Positions 15,740-24,417 of a stretch of 56,290 bases of DNA are shown here, in pieces (position 1 is the stretch's first letter; each line of letters starts with the position of its first letter). Below the pieces are notes generated by a model. That model saw nothing but the letters and a program-made list of their open reading frames with translations, made no database searches and was not told the origin of the DNA. A program made the translations under genes and the position numbers. The stretch comes from Reyranella sp. (lineage in GTDB: Bacteria; Pseudomonadota; Alphaproteobacteria; Reyranellales; Reyranellaceae). Where the stretch lies: contig NZ_JAUSBN010000042.1 of the NCBI RefSeq assembly GCF_030651995.1, forward strand, positions 1 through 56,290, written 5' to 3'.

Positions 15740-16323
15740 TTCTGCCCGCCCGAGGATGGGGGGTCTTCCGCCATGTGGCGCAGGCCGGTGCGGAGATAGT
15801 CGTAGCCGGTGATGAGCGTGAGCGCCGCGGCGATCCAGATCAGCACGATGCCGGCCTGCGTGACCCAGTGCGCGGCGGAGTCGCCGACCAGCAGCGCGGC
15901 GATCGCCACCATCTGCACCGCCGTCTTCCATTTGGCGAGCGCGCTGACCGGCAGGCCGACCCGCAGTTCCGCGAGGAACTCGCGCAGGCCGGAGACCAGG
16001 ATCTCGCGCGCGAGGATGATGAGGGCGGCCAGCACGTTCACGCCCGCCAGCGTGCTGTTGTCGACCAGCATGACCAGGGCAGCGGCGACCAGCAGCTTGT
16101 CGGCGATCGGATCGAGGAAGCGGCCGAAACGCGAGATCTGGTGGTAGCGCCGTGCGAAATAGCCATCGAACCAGTCGGTCACAGCGGCGGCCACGAACAG
16201 CGCCATGGACAGCCACTGCGCCCAGCCACGATCGAGCCAGAAGCAGGCCACGACCAGCGGAATCGCGACGATGCGCGAGAGGGTGAGCATGTTGGGAAGG
16301 TTGAACAGCATCGAACCTGACAT
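15736..16323 (-). CDS. pgsA: CDP-diacylglycerol-glycerol-3-phosphate 3-phosphatidyltransferase
   Basis: 195-residue inner-membrane enzyme making phosphatidylglycerol phosphate. The CDP-alcohol phosphotransferase signature is complete: DWFDGYFARR...GRFLDPIADK, that is D-x2-D-G-x2-A-R-x8-G-x3-D-x3-D. Four or more hydrophobic segments follow, e.g. LLVAAALVMLV and VQMVAIAALLVG. The ATG shares one base with the uvrC stop (TAATG), so it is translated after uvrC. Confidence 0.95.
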   Translation of the reverse strand: MSGSMLFNLPNMLTLSRIVAIPLVVACFWLDRGWAQWLSMALFVAAAVTDWFDGYFARRYHQISRFGRFLDPIADKLLVAAALVMLVDNSTLAGVNVLAALIILAREILVSGLREFLAELRVGLPVSALAKWKTAVQMVAIAALLVGDSAAHWVTQAGIVLIWIAAALTLITGYDYLRTGLRHMAEDPPSSGGQK

Positions 16324-18209
16324 TACCGGCCGCCCCGGAAGTGGTCATGGATTTTCTGGGCGAGCGCGTCGGAGATTCCCGGCACCGACTTGATGTCTTC
16401 CAGAGTCGCGCCCGAAACGGCGCGGGCGCTGCCGAAATGATTGAGCAGCGCACGCTTGCGGCCGGCGCCGATGCCCGGCACCTCGTCGAGCGCCGAGCGT
16501 GTCATGTCTGCCGCACGGCGCGTGCGGTGAGTGCCGATCGCAAAGCGATGCGCCTCGTCCCGCAGCCGTTGCAGGAAGTAGAGAACCGGATCGCGCGGCT
16601 CGAGCGAGAAGGGCGGCCTGCCGGCCATGAAGAAGCGCTCGCGGCCCGCATCGCGGTCCGGCCCCTTGGCGATGCCCACCAGGGCGATGTCCTCGAGGCC
16701 CAGTTCGGTCATCACCTGGCGGACCGCTTCGAGCTGGCCCTGGCCGCCGTCGATCAGGAGCAGGTCCGGCCAATGCTCGTCGTCGCGCTCGGGGTTCTCC
16801 TTCAGCGCGCGGCCGAAGCGGCGGGTCATCACCTCGCGCATCATCGCGAAGTCGTCGCCCGCAGCACCTTCGGTCTTGATGTTGAACTTGCGGTAGGCGT
16901 TCTTGTTGAAGCCCTCCGGGCCCGCCACGATCATGGCGCCGATCGCCGCCGTGCCCTGGATGTGGCTGTTGTCATAGACCTCGATGCGCTCGGGCGCCGC
17001 GTCGAGCCCGAACACGCGGGCCACGCCCTCGAGCAGGGTGCGCTGCGTGCCCCGTTCGGCCATGCGGCGGCCCAGCGCCTCGCGGGCATTGTTCACCGCC
17101 TGGTCGAGCGCATCCTTCTGGTCGCCGCGCTTGGGCTGGCGGATCTCGACCTTGTGGCCAGCCGACAGAGCGAGGGCGCTTTCCATGAGCTCGCGCTCGG
17201 GGACATCGTGGCTGGTCAGAATCAGCTTCGGCGCCTGCCGGTTCTCATAGAACTGGCCCATGAACGCCTCCAGTACCGGGCCCTCGTCGAGTTCCCGGGC
17301 GTGGCTGGGGAAATAGGCGCGGTTGCCGAGATTCTGGCCGGCCCGCAGGAAGAAGACCTGGACGCAGATCTGCCCGCCTTCGGCGTGGGCCGCGAAAATA
17401 TCGGCTTCGTCGATCGACGGCAGGCTGATCGACTGGTGCGACTGGATCTGGGCCAGCGCGCGAATGCGGTCGCGCAGAATGGCGGCGCCTTCGAATTCGA
17501 GATTGGCCGAGGCCTGCTCCATGCGCTTCGACAGGGTCTGCTGGACCTCGCGGTTGCGCCCGCCCAGGAAACCCCGGACGTCGTCGACGATGGCGTCGTA
17601 TTCCGGCTTCTCGATGCGGCCGACGCAGGGCGCCGTACAGCGCTTGATCTGATACTGCAGGCAGGGGCGCGTGCGGGTCGAGAAGACGCCATCCGAGCAG
17701 GAGCGCAGTGGAAAGGCGCGCTGCAGCGCGTAGAGCGTGCGGTTGACGGCGGTGGCCGACGCGAACGGCCCGAAATACTCGTTAGCCGGACCGCGCGTCC
17801 CGCGATGCTTGGCGAGCTGCGGCCAGTCGGTGTCGCGACGGATCACGATGTAGGGAAACGATTTGTCGTCGCGCAGCAGCACGTTGAAGCGCGGCATGAA
17901 GCGCTTGATCAGGTTGTTCTCGAGAAGCAGCGCCTCGGCTTCGCTGTCGGTGACGGCGAATTCCATGGTCCGCGTTGCCGAGACCATGCGGATCAGGCGC
18001 GTCGCCAGCCGGGTCGGCTGGGTATAGGCGGCCACCCGGCTGCGCAGCGAGCGCGCCTTTCCGACGTACAGAACCTCGCCGTCGGCCGCGATCATGCGGT
18101 AGACGCCCGGCTTGCGCGGCAGGGTCCGCACGAAGTCCGCGATGATCCGCATTCCGTCAGAAAGCGAACCCTCGCTGGGGGGCAGGTCGATGTCGGTTTG
18201 GTCGGTCAT
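16323..18209 (-). CDS. uvrC: Excinuclease ABC subunit C
   Basis: 628-residue dual-incision nuclease of nucleotide excision repair. The N-terminal GIY-YIG domain (about 33-115) has KPGVYRMIAADGEVLYVGKARSL. The Cys-rich link CLQYQIKRCTAPC and UVR domain (about 215-255) follow. The RNase H-like domain carries EVYDNSHIQGT and LLLIDGGQGQL, and C-terminal helix-hairpin-helix motifs include LDEVPGIGAGRKRALLNHFGS. Length is normal. It leads the uvrC-pgsA-moaD-moaE operon. No clear alphaproteobacterial LexA box (GTTC-N7-GTTC) was found upstream. Confidence 0.97.
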   Translation of the reverse strand: MTDQTDIDLPPSEGSLSDGMRIIADFVRTLPRKPGVYRMIAADGEVLYVGKARSLRSRVAAYTQPTRLATRLIRMVSATRTMEFAVTDSEAEALLLENNLIKRFMPRFNVLLRDDKSFPYIVIRRDTDWPQLAKHRGTRGPANEYFGPFASATAVNRTLYALQRAFPLRSCSDGVFSTRTRPCLQYQIKRCTAPCVGRIEKPEYDAIVDDVRGFLGGRNREVQQTLSKRMEQASANLEFEGAAILRDRIRALAQIQSHQSISLPSIDEADIFAAHAEGGQICVQVFFLRAGQNLGNRAYFPSHARELDEGPVLEAFMGQFYENRQAPKLILTSHDVPERELMESALALSAGHKVEIRQPKRGDQKDALDQAVNNAREALGRRMAERGTQRTLLEGVARVFGLDAAPERIEVYDNSHIQGTAAIGAMIVAGPEGFNKNAYRKFNIKTEGAAGDDFAMMREVMTRRFGRALKENPERDDEHWPDLLLIDGGQGQLEAVRQVMTELGLEDIALVGIAKGPDRDAGRERFFMAGRPPFSLEPRDPVLYFLQRLRDEAHRFAIGTHRTRRAADMTRSALDEVPGIGAGRKRALLNHFGSARAVSGATLEDIKSVPGISDALAQKIHDHFRGGR

Positions 18210-18493
18210 CTGGGACGCGGAAAATGGCCCCGCACCGTCGTCTGCACAAGGCAGTCGGGCGCATGTGGGGAAGTCTGTGCAGAAGCCGTACGTCCTCCGG
18301 CCGTTACGCCAGCGTCACTGTATTGACTCAATGTAGGAGGGGTGGCAGTCGCCCGCCACCCCTCGTTCAACCCTATGTTATATTTGCCTTTTTGACCGCT
18401 CTGGCTCGAGTGAGAAAACGCTGGCTAACCCTTTTGTTCCCTTTTCGATCCAATCGGCCGCAGCGCTTCGATATGTGGATAAGTTCGGTGGCT
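18210..18493. other. Intergenic region with a 10-bp perfect hairpin
   Basis: This 284-bp gap between phoH and uvrC (both minus) contains a perfect hairpin, GAGGGGTGGC (18337-18346) and GCCACCCCTC (18355-18364) around an 8-base loop. Beside it is ATTGACTCAAT (18322-18332), a short palindrome. No T-run follows on either strand, so it is not a standard terminator. The uvrC promoter must lie here, but I cannot pick one with confidence. Confidence 0.55.
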
Positions 18494-19219
18494 TTACAAC
18501 ACCGACAACATGCGCCCGACGAGCGGATGGCGGACCACGTCTTCCTGAGTGAGCCGCACCACGGCGACGTCGTCGAGCCCGTCCAGCCGGGTCCCGATCG
18601 AAGCCAGACCGGACAGTTCCGGCAGCAGGTCGGTCTGGTCCGGATCGCCGGTCATCACCATCGTGGAGTGCCAGCCCAGCCGGGTCAGCAGCATCTTGAG
18701 CTGGCCATAGGTACAGTTCTGGGCCTCGTCGATCAGGACGAAGGCATTGTTCAGCGTCCGCCCGCGCATGAAGGCCACCGGGGCGATCTCGATCGTGCCA
18801 TCTTCGAGGTGCTGGGCGAGACGCTTGGGCCCCATCCGGTCGTTGAGCGCATCCCACAGCGGGCGCAGGTAGGGATCGAGTTTCTCGCGCATGTCGCCCG
18901 GGAGAAATCCCAGGTTCTCGCCGGCTTCCACGGCCGGCCGCGACAGCACGATCCGCGAGACCGTGCCGCTCTCCAGGGCTTCGACGGCGGCGGCGATCGC
19001 CAGGTAGGTCTTGCCGGTGCCGGCGGGACCGAGCGCCACGGTAAGGGGTTTGCTGTCGATGGCCTCCATCAGGACCCGTTGGTTGTCGCTCCTCGGCCGG
19101 ATCTTCTTGATGTAGCTCTGGTCTCGGTCATTGGCCGGAGTGTGGTCGAAGACGACGCTGTGAATACGGGCGCTGTCGATGGCGTGCAGCTTGGCTCGGC
19201 GTGCGGCGCGTTTGGCCAT
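18494..19219 (-). CDS. phoH: PhoH family protein (P-loop NTPase)
   Basis: 241 residues: one PhoH ATPase domain related to superfamily I helicases. Walker A is LGPAGTGKT (about 63-71), Walker B FVLIDEAQN, and MTGDPDQTDLL is the sensor. It is the short form without KH or PIN domain (PhoH2/YlaK differ). Of two in-frame ATGs, 19219 has GGAG 7 bp upstream, whereas 19225 lies too close to it. Role in bacteria is poorly defined; RNA metabolism is most often proposed. It stands alone. Confidence 0.88.
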   Translation of the reverse strand: MAKRAARRAKLHAIDSARIHSVVFDHTPANDRDQSYIKKIRPRSDNQRVLMEAIDSKPLTVALGPAGTGKTYLAIAAAVEALESGTVSRIVLSRPAVEAGENLGFLPGDMREKLDPYLRPLWDALNDRMGPKRLAQHLEDGTIEIAPVAFMRGRTLNNAFVLIDEAQNCTYGQLKMLLTRLGWHSTMVMTGDPDQTDLLPELSGLASIGTRLDGLDDVAVVRLTQEDVVRHPLVGRMLSVL

Positions 19220-19264
19220 ATTCATACTCCGGTGTCATGGTCAGGGGAGTGGAACCGATCGCCC

Positions 19265-19297
19265 AAAACAAAAACGCCCCCGGCGAGCGGAGGCGTT
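19265..19297 (-). terminator. Intrinsic terminator, minus strand
   Basis: Read on the minus strand: AACGCC / GGCGTT stem enclosing CCG / CGG, then TTTGTTTT (19265-19274). It ends minus-strand transcripts arriving from beyond 19300, just before phoH. Confidence 0.8.
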
Positions 19298-19470
19298 GGC
19301 GATCGATGGTCTGACTGAAGGGTGAGGTCGATAGGGCACGCGGTGGATGTTCCACCGGTGAACCAGTTTCCGTCGGGGGACATGTCCTCGAACGGATAAA
19401 AACCCTCCCTCAGTTACCGAAGAAAGCGTAGCCGCAATACAGCCCTTCAGCCACCATATTTATGGGCTGT
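19265..19470 (-). ncRNA. Possible structured RNA ending at the terminator
   Basis: About 200 bp without a coding frame precede the terminator on the minus strand. Hairpins are visible: CGGTGG-AACAT-CCACCG (19341-19357) and a 7-bp ACAGCCC/GGGCTGT stem (19439-19470). It could be an independent small RNA or the long 3' UTR of guanine deaminase, whose stop is at 19506. I cannot assign it to a known RNA family. Confidence 0.3.
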
Positions 19471-19505
19471 CGCCGAAAATTAACCCCAGGGAAAGCAATC
19501 CGTCT

Positions 19506-20825
19506 TCAACGACGGTGGACCAGCCGACCGGCGACATAGGTGGCCTGGACCGCCCGGTCGTCGCCCAGGATCATCTGGACGAAGAGCTGTTCGGCGAAGT
19601 CGCGGGCCTCGTCCATGCGGAAGGCGATCAGGGGCGTGGAGCGCATGTCGAGCACCACGAGATCGGCTTCCATGCCGGGGGCGATGCTGCCAACCTTGTC
19701 TTCGAGATGCAGGGCCGCCGCCGAGCCGCGCGTGGCGAGGTAGTAGGCATGGGCGGCCGACAGGGGGTGGCGATTGAGCTGCGAAGCCTTGTAGGCCTCG
19801 TTGAGCGTCTGCAGGATCGAGAAGGACGTGCCGGCGCCGATATCGGTCCCGAGACCGACGCGGACGGGGCGGTCGGCGTGCTTGGCGCGCGCAATGTCGA
19901 ACACGCCGCTGCCCAGGAAGAAGTTCGAGGTCGGGCAGTGGGAGATCGCGGCATCGGCGGCATGCAGACGCTGCAGCTCGTCGTCGCCCAGCCAGATGCC
20001 ATGGCCGAACACTGCGCCCCGGCCACACAGCCCGTGGTGATCGTAGACGTCGAGATAGTTGCCGCGGTCCGGGAACAGTTCCCTGATCCAGGCGACCTCG
20101 GCCTCGGTCTCCGCGATATGCGTCTGCATCAGACAGTCGGGATGCTCGCGCCACAGCGCGCCGGCGGCGGCGAGCTGCTCGGCCGAACTCGTGCCGGCGA
20201 AGCGCGGCGTGATGGCATAGAGCAGGCGCCCGCGCCCGTGCCATTTGCGGATCAGGGCCAACGAGTCGTCGTAACCCGACTGGGCGCTGTCGCGCAGCCC
20301 GTCCGGCGCATTGCGGTCCATCAGCACCTTGCCGGCCGCGAGTCGCAGGCCGAGCGCTTCCGCCTCCTCGAACAGGATGTCAGCAGAGTGGGGATGCACG
20401 GAGCAGTAGACGCAGCTCGTCGTGACTCCGTTGCGCAGGTTCTCCTGCAGGAAGGCCCGCGCCACGCGCCGCGTGTAGGCGCGGTCGGCGAACTTCAGCT
20501 CGGCCGGGAAGGTGTAGCGTTCGAGCCAGTCGAGGAGCTGCGCTCCGTGACTCGCGATCATCGGCGTTTGCGGGAAATGCACGTGGGTGTCGATGAAGCC
20601 CGCGGAGATCAGCGCATCCCTGCCGAAGTCCCGGATCTCCGTTCCGGCCGCCAGCAGCGGGGCGACGCGCGCGGCCGGTCCGAAGTGCGTGATGCGCCCG
20701 TCCTCCATCGCCACGATCGCATCGGGCTCGTGGACGAGCGTCCGCTCGAGTCCGTCGCGGAACGGATCGCCGGTGAAGGTGAGGGCGGGGCCGCGCAGGG
20801 CGGTCGGTCGGGCAGCAGAAGACAT
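19506..20825 (-). CDS. guaD: Guanine deaminase
   Basis: 439-residue amidohydrolase converting guanine to xanthine and ammonia. The metal centre is recognisable: SAGFIDTHVHFPQTPMI, QTHIAETEAEVAW, GRGAVFGHGIWL and GLGTDIGAGTSFSILQ. SVHPHSADILFEEAEALGLR is typical of GuaD rather than cytosine deaminase or TRZ enzymes. The start at 20825 is the only ATG before the family N-terminus, although no good ribosome-binding site is seen. The product xanthine could feed purine catabolism. Divergent from the hydrolase at 20903. Confidence 0.93.
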   Translation of the reverse strand: MSSAARPTALRGPALTFTGDPFRDGLERTLVHEPDAIVAMEDGRITHFGPAARVAPLLAAGTEIRDFGRDALISAGFIDTHVHFPQTPMIASHGAQLLDWLERYTFPAELKFADRAYTRRVARAFLQENLRNGVTTSCVYCSVHPHSADILFEEAEALGLRLAAGKVLMDRNAPDGLRDSAQSGYDDSLALIRKWHGRGRLLYAITPRFAGTSSAEQLAAAGALWREHPDCLMQTHIAETEAEVAWIRELFPDRGNYLDVYDHHGLCGRGAVFGHGIWLGDDELQRLHAADAAISHCPTSNFFLGSGVFDIARAKHADRPVRVGLGTDIGAGTSFSILQTLNEAYKASQLNRHPLSAAHAYYLATRGSAAALHLEDKVGSIAPGMEADLVVLDMRSTPLIAFRMDEARDFAEQLFVQMILGDDRAVQATYVAGRLVHRR

Positions 20826-20902
20826 CAAGGCAACGTTCGCACCGAACGGCAAAGCGGGGAAGGGCTGTGCTACAGGGGACGCCTGCAACGGGAGATTCGG
20901 CG

Positions 20903-21745
20903 ATGAGTGAGATCGTGTGGCGCGGCATGACGCGGGCTGAACTCGACAAGGCCTACGACAATACCAATGCGGTCGCCGATTCAGGCCTGCGCCGCGACGG
21001 CTGGATCGAGCGCAGCGAACGCTTCCGGGCGTGCCACGCCGAGGGGCTCGACCTCGCCTACGGCCCACGGCCCCGCAACAAGCTCGACCTGTACCGCTGC
21101 GGCGCGGCCAAGGCGCCGCTGTTCGCCTTCATCCATGGCGGCTACTGGCAGCGCAACGCCAAGGAGGTCTTCGCCTGCATGGCCGAGGGACCGCTCGCGA
21201 ACGGGATGGACGTCGCGTTCCTGGGCTACACCCTGGCGCCCGAGGCCACCCTGTCGGCCATCGTCGAGGAAATTGCCGAAGCGGTGCGCTGGCTGCGCCG
21301 GGAAGGGCCGCGTCATGGTGTGGCGCAGGACCGGCTGGTCGTGTCGGGCTGGTCGGCGGGCGGCCATCTCACGGCGACGACGTTGACCATGGACGAGGTC
21401 GATGCCGGACTTGCCATCAGCGGCGTCTACGACGTCGAGCCCTGCCGGCTGAACTATCTCAACGAAAAACTGAACCTCACGGCGGAGGAAGCGGCGCGCA
21501 CGAGCCCGCTCCTGCATCTGCCGAAGAAGAGCGCCCCCGTCGTGTTGGCGTATGGCACTGCCGAGCTGCCGGAACTGCAGCGCCAGTCGGTGGCCTATCA
21601 CGAGGCGCGTCGCGAGGCGGGTCTCGCGAGCGAGTTGTTGCCGCTCGCCGGACTCAACCACTTCTCCATCATGGATGAACTCGAGGCGCGCGGCGGGGCG
21701 CTCGCGCGGGCGGCCGCGGGTCTCGCGTTTCCGTCCGCTTCCTGA
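20903..21745 (+). CDS. Alpha/beta hydrolase, arylformamidase-like
   Basis: 280 residues. The oxyanion motif HGGYWQ (78-83), the nucleophile elbow GWSAGG (Ser151) and a late His (NHFSIMDEL) give an intact catalytic triad frame. HGGYW and the N-terminal RAELDKAYDN are features of kynurenine formamidase-type hydrolases, which cleave N-formylkynurenine or similar amides. GGGAG 8 bp upstream fixes ATG 20903. The neighbour guaD is a nitrogen-compound deaminase, so an amide substrate is reasonable but unproven. Confidence 0.82.
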   Translation: MSEIVWRGMTRAELDKAYDNTNAVADSGLRRDGWIERSERFRACHAEGLDLAYGPRPRNKLDLYRCGAAKAPLFAFIHGGYWQRNAKEVFACMAEGPLANGMDVAFLGYTLAPEATLSAIVEEIAEAVRWLRREGPRHGVAQDRLVVSGWSAGGHLTATTLTMDEVDAGLAISGVYDVEPCRLNYLNEKLNLTAEEAARTSPLLHLPKKSAPVVLAYGTAELPELQRQSVAYHEARREAGLASELLPLAGLNHFSIMDELEARGGALARAAAGLAFPSAS

Positions 21746-21860
21746 CGAAAGCGAGGCATTTTCCAGGCGGCCATGCGCTTCGCGCCGCATCCTACGGCGC
21801 GGCGTCACATTCCTTTTCCGGGCGGTGGAATGTTAGGTTGATCGCTCTGGAGGTGAGGCA

Positions 21861-22994
21861 ATGAACGTCGATCGAGAGGCAGCTGGCGCTGCCCCGAAAG
21901 GCGAGCGAGAGCTCCGTTCGAAAACGACAGGTTGGGTGGCGCGCATCGTCCTGGTGACCGCATCGGTCCTGGTGTCGCTGGCGCTGCTCGAAGGGGGGTA
22001 CCGGCTGGTGCTGTGGGGTCCCGAGGGGCTCGCGAACTGGCCCAACCTCGCTCACCAGCGCATGGGAATCGGCCCCGGCGGTGAAAGATGCCAGTACGTC
22101 TACAATGCGGAGATCGGGTGGACGTCGCCGGCAAACTGCGTGTCGGGCGCCTACAACTCCGATGCCGACGGTTTCCGCCGCTCATCTCCCCAGGCGTCCC
22201 TCGCCGAACCTTCCATCCTCGTCACCGGCTCGTCGTTCGCCAAGGGCGACGAGGTCAACGACAACGAGGCCTGGCCCGCCTATCTGCAGGACATGGTCGG
22301 CCGGAAGGTGGTGAACGCGGGCGTCAGCGGATATGCGTTCGACCAGATGGTGCTCAGCACCGAGCAACTCGTCCCGAAGGTAAAGCCGCTTTTCGTCATC
22401 GCCAGTTTCACGCCCGGCGATATCAGGCGGGCCGAACTGAAGGTCGCCTGGAGTCGCGAGAAGCCTTACTTCACGGTGAAGGCCGGAAAGCTCGATCTGC
22501 ACAACGTGCCGGTCCCCGGAAAGCCCGGCGAGCCGATCCGCTTCCCCGTGGCGGCCGAGTGGCTCGGGCGCTCGGCATTGGCGGAACTCGTGATGGAACG
22601 GCTCCGGGTGCAGCGGGGCTGGTATTTCAGTGAGGTTCGGGGGGCCCCGGCCGGCACCGGCGAGGCGATTGCCTGTCAGCTGATGCCGCGGCTCGCTGCC
22701 CTCGGCGTACCGGTGGTCGTCATGGCGCAGTACAGCCGCGGTTACTGGAAGGACAATGGGCTGTACGGCACGGCAGATCACCGCGCCGTCCGGAGGGTGC
22801 TGGGGTGTGCGGCCGCGGCGGGGCTCATCCCGTTCGATCTCGCAGACACGTTGAAGGCGGCCGTCGACACAGGCGGTGCTGACGCGCTCTACCGCTCCGA
22901 TCACCATTCGGCCGAGGGCAATCGCGTGGTGGCGGACCTCGTGATGCGCGAACTCGTCAACCGGCGGCTCCTGACGCAGATGGCGGATCGGTGA
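21861..22994 (+). CDS. Membrane-anchored SGNH/GDSL-like hydrolase
   Basis: 377 residues. A single N-terminal TM helix (about 26-46, IVLVTASVLVSLALLEGGYRL) anchors an exported domain. SILVTGSSFAKGDEV (about 119-133) is the block I nucleophile region, and YRSDHHSAEGNRV near 347-359 supplies the D-x2-H-type block V. VNAGVSGYAFDQM fits block II. Such proteins often acetylate or deacetylate surface polysaccharide. Downstream genes are sulfotransferase-like, so surface-glycan modification is the working idea. GGAGGTGAGGCA upstream is a good ribosome-binding site. Confidence 0.7.
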   Translation: MNVDREAAGAAPKGERELRSKTTGWVARIVLVTASVLVSLALLEGGYRLVLWGPEGLANWPNLAHQRMGIGPGGERCQYVYNAEIGWTSPANCVSGAYNSDADGFRRSSPQASLAEPSILVTGSSFAKGDEVNDNEAWPAYLQDMVGRKVVNAGVSGYAFDQMVLSTEQLVPKVKPLFVIASFTPGDIRRAELKVAWSREKPYFTVKAGKLDLHNVPVPGKPGEPIRFPVAAEWLGRSALAELVMERLRVQRGWYFSEVRGAPAGTGEAIACQLMPRLAALGVPVVVMAQYSRGYWKDNGLYGTADHRAVRRVLGCAAAAGLIPFDLADTLKAAVDTGGADALYRSDHHSAEGNRVVADLVMRELVNRRLLTQMADR

Positions 22995-23216
22995 CTCCGG
23001 TGGCGTCAGTTTCATCGCGGCGCGACCGCAGGAGCCATGAGAGGCGCAAAGCATAACGCCCTTCCCGCCCCTGATTTCAAGGCGACCGGAAGCTCCCGAA
23101 CTCGCAAAAGTGAGAAGTGTTCGCGATTGCAGCCGCCGCCGCGATGTGGCTTTTATGGCTTGTCTACCCGAAATCCTGCATTTGGTCTGAAGTTTGACAA
23201 GTGGTGGCCAGCGTAA

Positions 23217-24263
23217 ATGTTCGAACGGATGCTGCGAGCTTTGGCGCGACACGCTCATCGTCCTGTCAAGATACTTCCAGTCGTGGCCTGCGTGCCAGGC
23301 GCTGATGTCTGGTTTCTTCGTTTTACGTTCGCGTTCCTCTCGCATCTCCGGCAGGGTGGCCATGTCGTCGACCGGCTGAGCGGACAGTGCATCGGTGATC
23401 CTGCAGGTCCATCGTTCAACTTCGACCATGTGAGCGGGGGACCGCTTCTCTGGGCGCCCGATCTGGTACCCTCGCGCCACCTTTTTATCGGACATACGGT
23501 TTGTCCTGGATTCAACAGAATTTCGTCGGAATTCGACTGGTGGGCGAGCGCAGCGTTCTCTGCACCGGGTTATGACTATCTCCACGATGGAGTGAATTAC
23601 GGACATGTGCCGGTCGATCTGGGGCCGCACGCCTTTGTTCCGGCGTCTGTCGGCGATGTGGACGCCGCGGCCTGGACTCACACCGGGCAGCGCATGGTCT
23701 TCGTCTACTGCGACCCTATCGAGCAAGCCGTGGGCGGTTTCAGCTACATCCGGAATCAAGCGCGCTCGGCCCGCAGCCAAATCGGCGAACGACCGCCAGC
23801 AGATTGGCCGTTCCATGAGTATTTGTTTCAGCGTGCGCTACCCTCTTACGCCAAAATATTCGTTTCCTATCAGGCCATGGCGCAGGCGGTGCCAGGCGCG
23901 GTCCACATCGTGGGAGAAGACGCGTTGCGAGCGGAGCCCGCTCGCATCCTGTCTTCCGTCTTGTCGCACCTGAACCTTGATCATTGGCAATCGGCCATGA
24001 TCGACGCCGTTGTCCACCTGTCGCGGCGCGAGCACGTCATGGCAATCGAGAGTGAGTTCGGGCTGAGCCTGATCCGTTCCCGCGGCAGCCGCAAGACGGC
24101 GACATGGTCCGTGCCGGAGACGGTCGTCAGGGCCGCCAGGGATCCGAGCCTGCGGCGCGAAGCCTTGACCTTGCTGGCTTCGATGGGCGTGAACACGGCG
24201 TACTTCCGAGCAACGCTACCATCGCCGTTTCAAGCGGATGCCGCCGCCACTGGTGGCGCATAG
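23217..24263 (+). CDS. Degenerate sulfotransferase-like protein
   Basis: 348 residues, not clearly assignable. The centre, MVFVYCDPIEQAVGGFSYI, resembles the 3'-phosphate-binding RDPRDVxxSxxxH motif of PAPS sulfotransferases. AVHIVGEDALRAEPARILSSVLSHLNL resembles their YEDL...L..I..FLGL segment. A canonical N-terminal PAPS loop (GxxKxGTT) is not seen, and the first 60 residues are unusual. It may be a diverged or inactive relative of the next gene. Base composition is lower in G+C than the housekeeping genes around. Translation signal before 23217 is weak, so the start is uncertain. Confidence 0.5.
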   Translation: MFERMLRALARHAHRPVKILPVVACVPGADVWFLRFTFAFLSHLRQGGHVVDRLSGQCIGDPAGPSFNFDHVSGGPLLWAPDLVPSRHLFIGHTVCPGFNRISSEFDWWASAAFSAPGYDYLHDGVNYGHVPVDLGPHAFVPASVGDVDAAAWTHTGQRMVFVYCDPIEQAVGGFSYIRNQARSARSQIGERPPADWPFHEYLFQRALPSYAKIFVSYQAMAQAVPGAVHIVGEDALRAEPARILSSVLSHLNLDHWQSAMIDAVVHLSRREHVMAIESEFGLSLIRSRGSRKTATWSVPETVVRAARDPSLRREALTLLASMGVNTAYFRATLPSPFQADAAATGGA

Positions 24264-24417
24264 TCACGTTCAATGGTGTACCACTGCATCGTACGGATGA
24301 GAGGCCTCAAGGCAGGACATCCGGTCACCGTCGTTCATTGGCGGGGCTGATGCCAGGATTCTGGCATGGCCTTCGCAGGGGCATGGTTGGATTCGTCGCC
24401 TGGGTGGGGAGGATGTC

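Noticed and set aside
16341..18326. A 661-codon plus-strand open frame
   Set aside because: It is opposite uvrC, which has all family motifs; high G+C keeps antisense frames open.
18337..18364. Strong hairpin as the phoH terminator
   Set aside because: No T-run on either strand; recorded only as a hairpin.
18417..18440. Minus-strand GGAAC-N15-CGTT as an EcfG promoter for uvrC
   Set aside because: Spacer is one or two bases shorter than described sites; suggestive only.
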